Shown here in pieces: positions 1-5,980 of a DNA stretch of 14,624 bases. The notes beneath the pieces are model-generated. The model saw only the letters and a list, made by a program, of their open reading frames with translations, made no database searches and had not been told where the DNA came from. Every line of letters begins with the position of its first letter. Position 1 is the stretch's first letter. The translations under genes and the position numbers were made by a program. The stretch spans positions 1-14,624 of the forward strand of contig CAADYN010000277.1 in assembly GCA_900753285.1 (NCBI GenBank). Reading direction: 5' to 3'. This DNA comes from Clostridia bacterium. Lineage in GTDB: Bacteria; Bacillota; Clostridia; Oscillospirales; CAG-272.

Positions 1-2
1 CC

Positions 3-296
3 CCCTGCCGCAACGCGTATGTCGTGATGGTCAAAGACAAATGCATTCCGCGCGAGTGCTGTATTTCGCTTGACACGGAGACGGGTGAGGTTTTCTCCCT
101 TGAAGAATGCGCCGCGTCCGCTCGGTCTTATCTCGGATATATGCTCACTGCGGATGAAATCGGTTCCGCACGGCTCACGAAAAACGGATACGACGCATTC
201 GGGAGAGCTTTTTTCTCTTTCACTGTCGGCGGGCGGGAGATAAACATGACGGTTGAGAGAGGGAGAGGAAAGCTCGTGTCGATGGCGACGGTATAA
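3..296 (+). CDS. C-terminal fragment of an unidentified protein (5' end outside window)
   Basis: The frame is open from the left edge of the window to a TAA at 294-296. GTG and ATG codons at 24 and 27 have no ribosome binding site before them, so this is best read as the last ~97 residues of a longer gene rather than a short gene. The visible part has a cysteine pair (ECC) and a stretch reading LDTETGEVFSLEE, then a short beta-rich end. The 'DTETGEVFSLEE' pattern resembles the turn seen in PepSY-like repeats, but that is only a faint likeness. I do not recognise the family. It converges on the minus-strand gene that follows and shares a terminator with it. Confidence 0.6.
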   Translation, partial: PCRNAYVVMVKDKCIPRECCISLDTETGEVFSLEECAASARSYLGYMLTADEIGSARLTKNGYDAFGRAFFSFTVGGREINMTVERGRGKLVSMATV

Positions 297-330
297 AAAA
301 ACGCCCTGCCCGGTGAGAGCATGAGCGTTT
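295..330 (-). terminator. Shared (bidirectional) terminator between converging genes
   Basis: AAACGC at 299-304 pairs with GCGTTT at 325-330, with a short inner TGC/GCA pairing (307-309 with 319-321). Read on the minus strand, the stem is followed directly by a run of Ts (plus-strand As at 295-301), which suits termination of the glutaminase-like gene. On the plus strand it is followed by a looser TTTAATTTATT, so it may also serve the gene ending at 296. Confidence 0.6.
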
Positions 331-343
331 AATTTATTCGGAA

Positions 344-2311
344 TTACTTCTTCCAGTTCTTCATCTTGCCTGTAGCTTCAAGGAGCTTGATGAAGTGTCC
401 GCCTACAACGGATCTGTGCTGGAATCCGATCTGCTGTGCGGAGATGGTGTTGTACCAGTCGGTCATAGGTACGCGGGAGAGTGTGCAGTTGTAGTTTTCC
501 CAAAGGGGAGCGACATATTCTTCAAATCCACGGCGGCATTCGGAGAGAGTAGCTGTCCAGATGAGCCAGTCGGACTTTGTATATGTTTCTCTGTTGTCAA
601 GAGGCATACCGTAGTGGTTGATGTGTCTCTTGTAGGAAGCGAACTCTGTAGCGATAACGCCCTTGTCCATGATACCTGTATCCATGAGCTTGTCCCAAAC
701 GATGTTGTACTTCATGGACCATGTGCCTTCTCTGTCGAATGCGAGACGATAGCTGCCGTCGCCGTTGGAAGCGCGTTCTGCCCAGCCTGCTGCCATTCTC
801 TTAGCTTCAGCTGTCATTCTTTCGTAGTCAGCTTCACGACCGAGCATCTTGTAGATTACGCCGAGACCTGCGATACCCATAACAGCTTTGAGAGAAAGGT
901 TGCAGTTGTGAGCGAGGTGTCCTGCGAAGTCGTCTGTGCAGAGCTGGTTTTCCGGGTCGTCTCCGTGAGCTTCGAGGTACTTGACCCATGCTTCAAGGAG
1001 ATCGAGGTTTTCTTCAGCAAACTTTGTGTCGCCGGAAGCAATGCAAACGGAAGCTGCCATAACGAGCATGTTGCCGCATTCTTCAACGGGCATCTGACCT
1101 TCGATATGGTTGTCTGCGTAAACCTGTCCGTGAACGAGCGGGAACTGACCGCAGTCGTGAGGAGCAAAGTCGAATACCCAGCCGGGAGTGCGGGCATACT
1201 TGTAGATAGGACGCATCATGCCGCGAACAAGCTCGGGATTGTAGATGAGGAAGAGCGGGATTGAGGGATAGCTTACGTCAACAGTAGCGGCGCATCCGTT
1301 GGAGAAGCATTCCTTGGATATGAAGAGAACCTTGCCGTCGTTGTCAACCGCAACCTTGTGAGCGGCGATAGCCTGACGGTATGCAAGCTCGCAGATTTCA
1401 GCGTACTTTTCTCCGCCTGCGTGGGTTGCGTCGAGGAAGAGCTTGTCGGAGAACTCCTTAGCTTTCTTTGTAAGGCAGTCGTAGTCGGCGTATGCTTCTT
1501 CGATAGCCTTAACGATGGTCTTGCCGTCCTTGTTCCAGTAGGAGGGGAGCTTGTCTCCGAAGTATTCGATGGACTTTACGTCGTCATAGGAGAATGTGAA
1601 GAGAGCGGAGGGAGCGCAAGCGGTGCAAAGGTCAGCTTCGGCGGAAACGAAAGTCATCTCTTCCTTGAAGCCTTCGGGAGCCTTATCGTCATGCCAACGG
1701 GGAACGAAGGGAGAAGAAACCTTTTCAGCGTAAGCCTTGCCGGAGTTTACAGCGAGGTAGAAGTAGCCCCAGTTGATTCTGATGTCGTCGCCGGATACAG
1801 CGAGAACGGGCTGCTTTACGCTACCGATTTTAACGCCTGTGAAAGAGTCTGTTGTAACTTCTTCCGTAACAACTTCGTCTTCACCGCGGTAGTTGAGGCA
1901 GATTTCTTCGGAAACGGAGATTTTTACCTTAACGGAGTGCTTATTGCCGTCGTTTGACTTAACCTCTGTCTTCAGGTAGCTTATGGGACGTGTCATTATG
2001 TCGAGGTCGTCCATGAAGAGAGGAGTCATGAATGTGAGGGAGAGAGTTACGCCTGCGCCTTCAAATGTGTAGTATGTGGAGAGCGCGTCGCAGTTGCAGG
2101 AAACCTGTGAAAGGGTCTTTGAGTCGTCGCGGCGGTTGAGCTTGCCCATGAAACGGTAGCTTTCGCCGTCGATAACAGCTGTGCCTACGATAGTGTTCGG
2201 CTTGCCGGTCCAGTGAACGGTCTGAGTATCTGTCAGACGGTTAGCGGGCGACCAAACAGAGAAATAAGGGTCTACCGTGATAAGCGGCACTGACGGGGGT
2301 CTTAAAATCAT
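344..2311 (-). CDS. Glutaminase A-like protein (DUF4964/DUF5127/DUF4965/DUF1793 architecture)
   Basis: This 655-residue protein has the full layout of the fungal glutaminase A (GtaA) family. The N-terminus (residues ~1-55) carries RPPSVPLITVDPYFSVWS and HWTG...IDG..YRFMG, typical of DUF4964; a beta-rich DUF5127 part follows. The central DUF4965 region has the hallmark ISKECFSNGCAATVDVSYPS, then WVFDFAPHDCGQFP and QMPVEECGNM. The C-terminal part is helical and resembles six-hairpin glycosidases (DUF1793). The glutaminase name rests on fungal GtaA; the activity of bacterial relatives is not established, and the fold would also suit a glycoside hydrolase. No signal peptide is seen, so it should be cytoplasmic. 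The start is fixed by AGGAGGA seven bases upstream (minus strand, 2319-2325). It stands alone on its strand. Codon use is strongly biased (Lys AAG, Ala GCT), suggesting good expression. Confidence 0.85.
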   Translation of the reverse strand: MILRPPSVPLITVDPYFSVWSPANRLTDTQTVHWTGKPNTIVGTAVIDGESYRFMGKLNRRDDSKTLSQVSCNCDALSTYYTFEGAGVTLSLTFMTPLFMDDLDIMTRPISYLKTEVKSNDGNKHSVKVKISVSEEICLNYRGEDEVVTEEVTTDSFTGVKIGSVKQPVLAVSGDDIRINWGYFYLAVNSGKAYAEKVSSPFVPRWHDDKAPEGFKEEMTFVSAEADLCTACAPSALFTFSYDDVKSIEYFGDKLPSYWNKDGKTIVKAIEEAYADYDCLTKKAKEFSDKLFLDATHAGGEKYAEICELAYRQAIAAHKVAVDNDGKVLFISKECFSNGCAATVDVSYPSIPLFLIYNPELVRGMMRPIYKYARTPGWVFDFAPHDCGQFPLVHGQVYADNHIEGQMPVEECGNMLVMAASVCIASGDTKFAEENLDLLEAWVKYLEAHGDDPENQLCTDDFAGHLAHNCNLSLKAVMGIAGLGVIYKMLGREADYERMTAEAKRMAAGWAERASNGDGSYRLAFDREGTWSMKYNIVWDKLMDTGIMDKGVIATEFASYKRHINHYGMPLDNRETYTKSDWLIWTATLSECRRGFEEYVAPLWENYNCTLSRVPMTDWYNTISAQQIGFQHRSVVGGHFIKLLEATGKMKNWKK

Positions 2312-2388
2312 AATAAAATCCTCCTGATATAGGAAATTTAGTTTTTTAATTTAAGCCGACGCTAAGCTATAGTCATGCGTCTGAAAAC

Positions 2389-2417
2389 AGCATAGCATAA
2401 ATAAATAACAAATTCAA
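2389..2417 (-). promoter_or_regulatory. SigA-type promoter for the glutaminase-like gene
   Basis: On the minus strand TTGAAT (plus 2412-2417) and TATGCT (plus 2389-2394) are separated by exactly 17 bases. Each hexamer matches the consensus at 4 of 6 positions. The predicted start point would leave a leader of about 70 bases before the strong AGGAGGA ribosome binding site. Confidence 0.5.
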
Positions 2418-2452
2418 GTCCTATTTTTGATTTATACGGACTATTTTGTGCA

Positions 2453-2485
2453 GAATATTAACATTCGATATAAAAAACATACATC
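2453..2485 (+). promoter_or_regulatory. Possible mother-cell (SigE-like) sporulation promoter before dpaA
   Basis: GAATATT at 2453-2459 matches the SigE -35 pattern KMATATT fully, and CATACATC at 2478-2485 matches seven of eight positions of the -10 pattern CATACAHT. The spacer is 18 bases, longer than the usual 14-15, so the call is weak. In Bacillus the orthologous operon is SigK-dependent; no good SigK site was seen. If used, the transcript would carry the whole inverted repeat at 2510-2586 in its leader. Confidence 0.25.
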
Positions 2486-2509
2486 GTGCGAAATACAGTC
2501 CGCCGCTCA

Positions 2510-2586
2510 CCCTTCCGCCGTGTGACGAATATCCTAAAGAAGGGAGAATATTTTATCTCCACGTCACAAAAGCAAAGGCGGAAGGG
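2510..2586. repeat. Nested inverted repeat in the dpaA upstream region
   Basis: CCCTTCCGCC at 2510-2519 and GGCGGAAGGG at 2577-2586 are perfect inverted repeats; allowing one mismatch the match extends by four more bases outward. Inside it, GTGACG (2522-2527) pairs with CGTCAC (2562-2567), and AATAT (2528-2532) with ATATT (2548-2552). The gap between the glutaminase-like start and dpaA (2312-2634) otherwise holds only the promoters described; no gene is visible there. Confidence 0.7.
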
Positions 2587-2634
2587 AGAGAAATCGTGCT
2601 GCGAGATAAAACTGCGGCATGAGAGAAAAACGAT

Positions 2635-3531
2635 ATGGCGGAAGAAATAAAAGCGGGGCTTGTCGGCGGGGACAGAAGAATGCTCTCGACCGCGTCCTGC
2701 CTGTCTGAAAGATATGAATGCGCTGTCTGGGGATTTTCCGAGATATACGGCGGCGCGGATGAGGAATACCTGAAAAATTCGGTGAAATGCGTGGACTGGA
2801 CGTCTGCCGTGAGCGAGTCGGATGTTGTGGTGCTTCCGCTTCCCGTGTCGAACGACGGAGTGCATCTCAGAACACCGCTTGAGAAAAACCGAGCAGAGCC
2901 TGCCCTTATCGAAATATGCGGCAGAATGAAGAGGGGTTCTCTGCTGCTCGGCGGGATGCTGCCTCCGTTTGCCGTGAGATTCGCCGAGGAATGCGGGATT
3001 GAGTGCGTGGACTACTACGACTGCGAGGAAATGCAGATTTTAAACTCCGTACCTACGGCAGAGGGAGCGATAAAAGCCTGCATGGATGAGCTTGACATAA
3101 CAGTGTCCGGCATGAAAGCGGCGGTCATAGGCTACGGCAGAGTTGGAAGAACGCTCGCGAATAAGCTAAAGATGCTCGGAGCGGACGTGTTTGCCGTTGC
3201 AAGGAGCAAAAAAGACCTGTCGTGGGCAAAATGCGACGGATGCATACCGACTTCGCTGTCCGAATACCGCGAGGTTCCGCTGAGGTGCGACGCCGTGTTC
3301 AATACTGTACCCGCGCTTGTTTTCGATGAGGAGCTGCTTAATCGGCTCGAGAAAAAGACGGTACTGTTTGAGCTTGCGGCGAAGAATTCGGGAGTGGATC
3401 TAAAATCCGCCGAGAGGGTGGGTATCCGCACAGTCTGCCTGCCGTCTCTTCCGGGAAAGGTCGCGCCCGAGACTGCCGGGGAGATAATCTGCGGAGTGGT
3501 CGGTAGTATCATATCCGAAAAACTGAAATGA
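2635..3531 (+). CDS. dpaA: Dipicolinate synthase subunit A
   Basis: With DpaB this subunit oxidises the product of dihydrodipicolinate synthase to dipicolinic acid, which fills the spore core with calcium. The 298-residue length fits SpoVFA. The first half shows the typical VVVLPLPVSNDG and YDCEEMQILNSVPTAEGA segments. A Rossmann NAD(P)-binding motif GYGRVGR lies at residues 166-172, and the family signature SLPGKVAPETAGEII is near the C-terminus. The ATG at 2635 is the only possible start because an in-frame stop lies at 2620-2622; a weak GAGAG precedes it. The gene is followed 19 bases later by dpaB, so the two are co-transcribed. The protein acts in the mother cell during late sporulation. 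Synonym spoVFA. Confidence 0.95.
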   Translation: MAEEIKAGLVGGDRRMLSTASCLSERYECAVWGFSEIYGGADEEYLKNSVKCVDWTSAVSESDVVVLPLPVSNDGVHLRTPLEKNRAEPALIEICGRMKRGSLLLGGMLPPFAVRFAEECGIECVDYYDCEEMQILNSVPTAEGAIKACMDELDITVSGMKAAVIGYGRVGRTLANKLKMLGADVFAVARSKKDLSWAKCDGCIPTSLSEYREVPLRCDAVFNTVPALVFDEELLNRLEKKTVLFELAAKNSGVDLKSAERVGIRTVCLPSLPGKVAPETAGEIICGVVGSIISEKLK

Positions 3532-3550
3532 GGGAGGAAAACGACTTACA

Positions 3551-4126
3551 ATGAGCACACCAAAGAAGAAACTCGGATTTGCGGTATGCGGTTCGTTCTG
3601 CACACATAAAGCCGCGCTGGAGGTCATGAAGGAGCTGCGGGGGGAATACGATATCGTACCTGTTTTCTCGTTCAACGCCGCGCAGACCGACACAAGATTC
3701 GGCAGTTCGGCTATGCTGCGGGAAAAAACGGCGGCGATATGCGGCAGAGAACCCATATGCACGATAACGGAGGCGGAAAAGCTCGGACCTACATATCCGC
3801 TTGACCTTATGCTGATATGCCCATGCACGGGAAACACCGCCGCGAAGCTGTCCCACGGAATAACGGACACACCTGTGACTATGGCTGCGAAAGCTCACCT
3901 CAGATGCTCGAAGAAGTTAGTGCTTGCTCTGGCTACAAACGACGCGCTCTCGGGAAATATTGAGAACATAGGAAGGCTCATGCAGCGGAAGAATGTTTTC
4001 TTCGTACCGATGGCTCAGGATAACATCACGGAGAAGCCGTATTCTCTTGTCGCCGACTTTTCGCTTGTGAGAAAAACGCTTGAGGACGCGGAGAGGGGTG
4101 AGCAGACACGTCCTGTGTTTATCTAA
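3551..4126 (+). CDS. dpaB: Dipicolinate synthase subunit B (flavoprotein fold)
   Basis: This is the second subunit of dipicolinate synthase, 191 residues, a member of the flavoprotein (HFCD-like) family. The N-terminus KKKLGFAVCGSFCTHKAAL is the phosphate-binding beta-alpha unit, and LMLICPCTGNTAAKLSHGI followed by DTPVTMAAKAHLR is the diagnostic core. A late LALATNDALSGNIENIGRLM segment is also typical of SpoVFB. The ribosome binding site GGGAGG at 3533-3538 lies just after the dpaA stop. In Bacillus these genes sit with asd, dapG and dapA; those are not present here, so the lysine-pathway genes must lie elsewhere. No clear terminator follows; a short GTATTT/AAATAC hairpin downstream lacks a T run. 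Synonym spoVFB. Confidence 0.95.
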   Translation: MSTPKKKLGFAVCGSFCTHKAALEVMKELRGEYDIVPVFSFNAAQTDTRFGSSAMLREKTAAICGREPICTITEAEKLGPTYPLDLMLICPCTGNTAAKLSHGITDTPVTMAAKAHLRCSKKLVLALATNDALSGNIENIGRLMQRKNVFFVPMAQDNITEKPYSLVADFSLVRKTLEDAERGEQTRPVFI

Positions 4127-4150
4127 GTGGAGGTATTTGCGCATAAATAC

Positions 4151-4179
4151 TTGCATTCCGATGCATAATATGCTAAAAT
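4151..4179 (+). promoter_or_regulatory. Probable promoter (extended -10) before the CapA-like gene
   Basis: TTGCAT at 4151-4156 and TAAAAT at 4174-4179 are 17 bases apart, and TG at 4171-4172 makes an extended -10. The -35 is a poor match (3 of 6), the -10 is 5 of 6. A transcript from here would contain the whole palindrome at 4221-4314. Confidence 0.45.
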
Positions 4180-4220
4180 AATACGGATTGAGACAAAAAA
4201 TGACAGCTTTAGTGATATCC

Positions 4221-4314
4221 TGAGGAAGCCTCTGATTTAAGGTTATTTTTGCGACAAAAGCCCCTATATTTTAGCCTTTTATCGCAAAAATCCGATTAAT
4301 TCAGAGTATCCTCA
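4221..4314. repeat. Long palindromic element (MITE-like)
   Basis: Two arms of about 40 bases (4221-4260 and 4276-4314) are imperfect inverted repeats around a 15-base centre. Outer ends are TGAGGA and TCCTCA; the best-matched inner parts are TTTTTGCGACAAAAG and CTTTTATCGCAAAAA. It holds no reading frame. No clear target-site duplication is seen. Part of it recurs in the spoIIR leader, which suggests a dispersed family. Confidence 0.65.
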
Positions 4315-4346
4315 CATAAAAACTACGACTACGGAATGAATGCTAT

Positions 4347-5389
4347 ATGAATGCTTTAAAAAAGATGGCGGCGGAGAGGGGCGCGTATATTGCCGTTGTG
4401 ACGCTGTTTCTCATCGGTGCGACAGTTCTGTCAACAATACTGCATACGGACTCTGATTACGCCGCGGGACTGACAAAACCCGATGAAAATACCCCCTCGA
4501 CGGAAGCCGAATCCGCACAGAACATAGAAGAACCCGACTATTCCTACGAGCGGTTTACCATGACGTTCACAGGCTCGTAAACGCGGGCTCCATGCTCGGA
4601 AGCAGCTCCTACGGTACGCTCGGCGGACTTTACGATGAAAAAGGCGGCGGATATTTTCTCGAAGACATAACTGACATTACAAAGAAGGACGACATGACGC
4701 TGTCTTTCCTCTCATCCGTGTTCTCGGATTCTGAGGAGCTTGCCGCGAGAGACAAAAGCGGAGAGAGCGAGATAGGCTGGTACAAAGCTCCCGCGAAAAA
4801 CGCCGATATCCTCTCCCTCGGAGGAATTGACGCGGTGTCTCTCGAATGTCCCGGAACAAAGGATTACGGTTCTGACGGATATTCCGACACAAAAGCGGCT
4901 CTCGATGAGTGCGGTATCAGGTGGGGAGACTCCGGAAAGGCGATATATTCTTCCCATTCAAGCGGAGTAAGCGTAGGAGTTTACCCCTGCACATACAAAG
5001 CCGACAACGTTCCCGGGATTATCTCATGGATAGAGAATGCCTCCTCGTCGCGTGATTTTGTCGCGGTCATGATAAGCACCTCCGGAAAGGTCACGGACGA
5101 AATGACGTCTGACTTTCATTCGTTCATCGACGCGGGAGCTGACCTTGTTGTGGCGACAAACTCCAGAAGCATTGTGTCAACCGAAAGCTACGGAGACGGC
5201 TATATCGCGTATTCCCTCGGCTCTCTTGTGAACGGCGCAGATAAGTACGGAGAGAAGTATTCATCCATCCTTGAAGCCGAGCTTATCATAAACGGCGGAG
5301 CGATAGAGAATGTGTACTATAATATAGTTCCCGTGCTGAACTATTCAGACAGCGAGTCATGGCATCCATCTCCTGCCGAGAATTCCTGA
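4347..5389 (+). pseudogene. CapA-like (PGA_cap) membrane-anchored protein, frameshifted and lacking metal-site motifs
   Basis: The first part (4347-4580) encodes an N-terminal membrane anchor at residues ~13-33, an acidic linker, and the opening beta strand FTMTFTG of the CapA/PgsA fold, then stops. The second part continues in the -1 frame from about 4574 (LVNAGSMLGSSSYG) to a stop at 5389, so one base, or one more than a multiple of three, has been lost near 4572-4580. The remainder follows the CapA fold (GGIDAVSL, DYGSDGYSDTKAALDECGI, IDAGADLVV, IAYSLGSLV), but the metal-binding motifs expected in active members are replaced: the NNH position reads ECPGT (~4843-4857), the HWG position ISTSG (~5071-5085) and the GHHPH position ATNSRS (~5152-5169). 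Either a decaying paralog or, if the shift is a sequencing error, a non-catalytic CapA-like protein. Confidence 0.7.
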
Positions 5390-5504
5390 AAAAATCTTGA
5401 TTAAAGCTAATAATACGCCTGCTTTCCGGCAATAATAATGACCGTAAGCCTGTGGTGAAAAATCATACGGCTTTCAATTAATCCGAAAAGGAAGGTCATT
5501 TATT

Positions 5505-5717
5505 ATGTCAGAGATCAAAAAGCCCAATCATTCCATTTCATGTACAGTTAAGCAGTGCGCAAACCACGCGAAGAGCTGCGAATTCTGCGCGCTTGACAAA
5601 ATCAGCGTAGGCACACACGAACAGAATCCTACGGTATGCCAGTGCACGGACTGCGAATCCTTTGTTCTCGACGCACAGGAAGCGAAAAGCTGCGGCTGCA
5701 TAAGAGAAGAAAGATAA
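5505..5717 (+). CDS. DUF1540 cysteine-rich small protein
   Basis: This 70-residue protein has nine cysteines (13, 18, 25, 28, 45, 47, 50, 64, 66) in the spacing of DUF1540: SISCTVKQCANHAKSC, then CALDKISVGTHE and TVCQCTDCESF. The pattern suggests a metal site. Proteins of this family are widespread in spore-forming Clostridia; their role is not known to me, and no function should be assumed. The ATG is preceded by AAGGAAGG at 5488-5495. The gene stands alone and is followed by a strong terminator. The 115 bases upstream contain competing short inverted repeats (AAGCC/GGCTT and CCGTA/TACGG) but no promoter I could identify. Confidence 0.85.
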   Translation: MSEIKKPNHSISCTVKQCANHAKSCEFCALDKISVGTHEQNPTVCQCTDCESFVLDAQEAKSCGCIREER

Positions 5718-5738
5718 ATCCCATAACTGAATAAAATG

Positions 5739-5795
5739 CCGCATCGGCATCTCTGCTTTTGTTTTGCGAAGGCGTGAGATATCGGTGCGGTTTTT
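5739..5795 (+). terminator. Strong intrinsic terminator after the DUF1540 gene
   Basis: The 15-base arms 5739-5753 and 5776-5790 pair at 14 positions (two of them G-U), with a 22-base loop, and are followed at once by TTTTT. Confidence 0.85.
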
Positions 5796-5809
5796 ATGTC
5801 ACGCGACAA

Positions 5810-5848
5810 TTAACTTTAAGTTAACAATGATTTAATAAATGAGAAACA
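5810..5848 (+). promoter_or_regulatory. Pho box (PhoP binding repeats) upstream of the Na/Pi cotransporter
   Basis: Direct repeats TTAACT (5810), TTAACA (5821), TTAATA (5832) and GAAACA (5843) start exactly 11 bases apart, each separated by five bases. This is the arrangement of PhoP boxes in Firmicutes (TTAACA-like repeats spaced by about five bases). The block ends about 20 bases before the -10 hexamer, the position expected for activation. Confidence 0.75.
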
Positions 5849-5874
5849 TTGATTTTGCAAGAAAATGTTATAGT
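5849..5874 (+). promoter_or_regulatory. Extended -10 promoter of the Na/Pi cotransporter gene
   Basis: TATAGT at 5869-5874 with TG at 5866-5867 forms an extended -10. TTGATT at 5849-5854 is only 14 bases upstream, too close for a normal -35, which fits a promoter that relies on an activator bound to the adjoining Pho box. Confidence 0.5.
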
Positions 5875-5902
5875 TATTACATAGGTTTTGCGATAAAATT
5901 CA

Positions 5903-5961
5903 GGTTCGGCACGGTTCGCGTTTTTTAACGTATGGAAGTTTGACCGGGGGAAAGCCGAACC
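5903..5961 (+). ncRNA. Structured 5' leader of the Na/Pi cotransporter mRNA
   Basis: GGTTCGGC (5903-5910) pairs perfectly with GCCGAACC (5954-5961). Nested inside are CGGT/ACCG (5912-5915 with 5943-5946) and CGTT/AACG (5919-5922 with 5927-5930). The structure ends nine bases before the ribosome binding site. It matches no riboswitch class that I recognise. It could be a cis-regulatory RNA or simply a stabilising leader. Confidence 0.4.
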
Positions 5962-5980
5962 AAAATAACAGGAGTCAATT

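Noticed and set aside
395..1957. Plus-strand open frames opposite the glutaminase-like gene
   Set aside because: They are shadows of a strongly recognisable gene, with no ribosome binding sites and no protein features.
4127..4165. Terminator after dpaB
   Set aside because: GTATTT/AAATAC and TGCAT/ATGCA hairpins exist but neither is followed by a T run.
4565..4595. Programmed -1 frameshift in the CapA-like gene
   Set aside because: No X-XXY-YYZ slippery heptamer is present at the junction and no strong downstream structure is obvious. A deletion or sequencing error is simpler.
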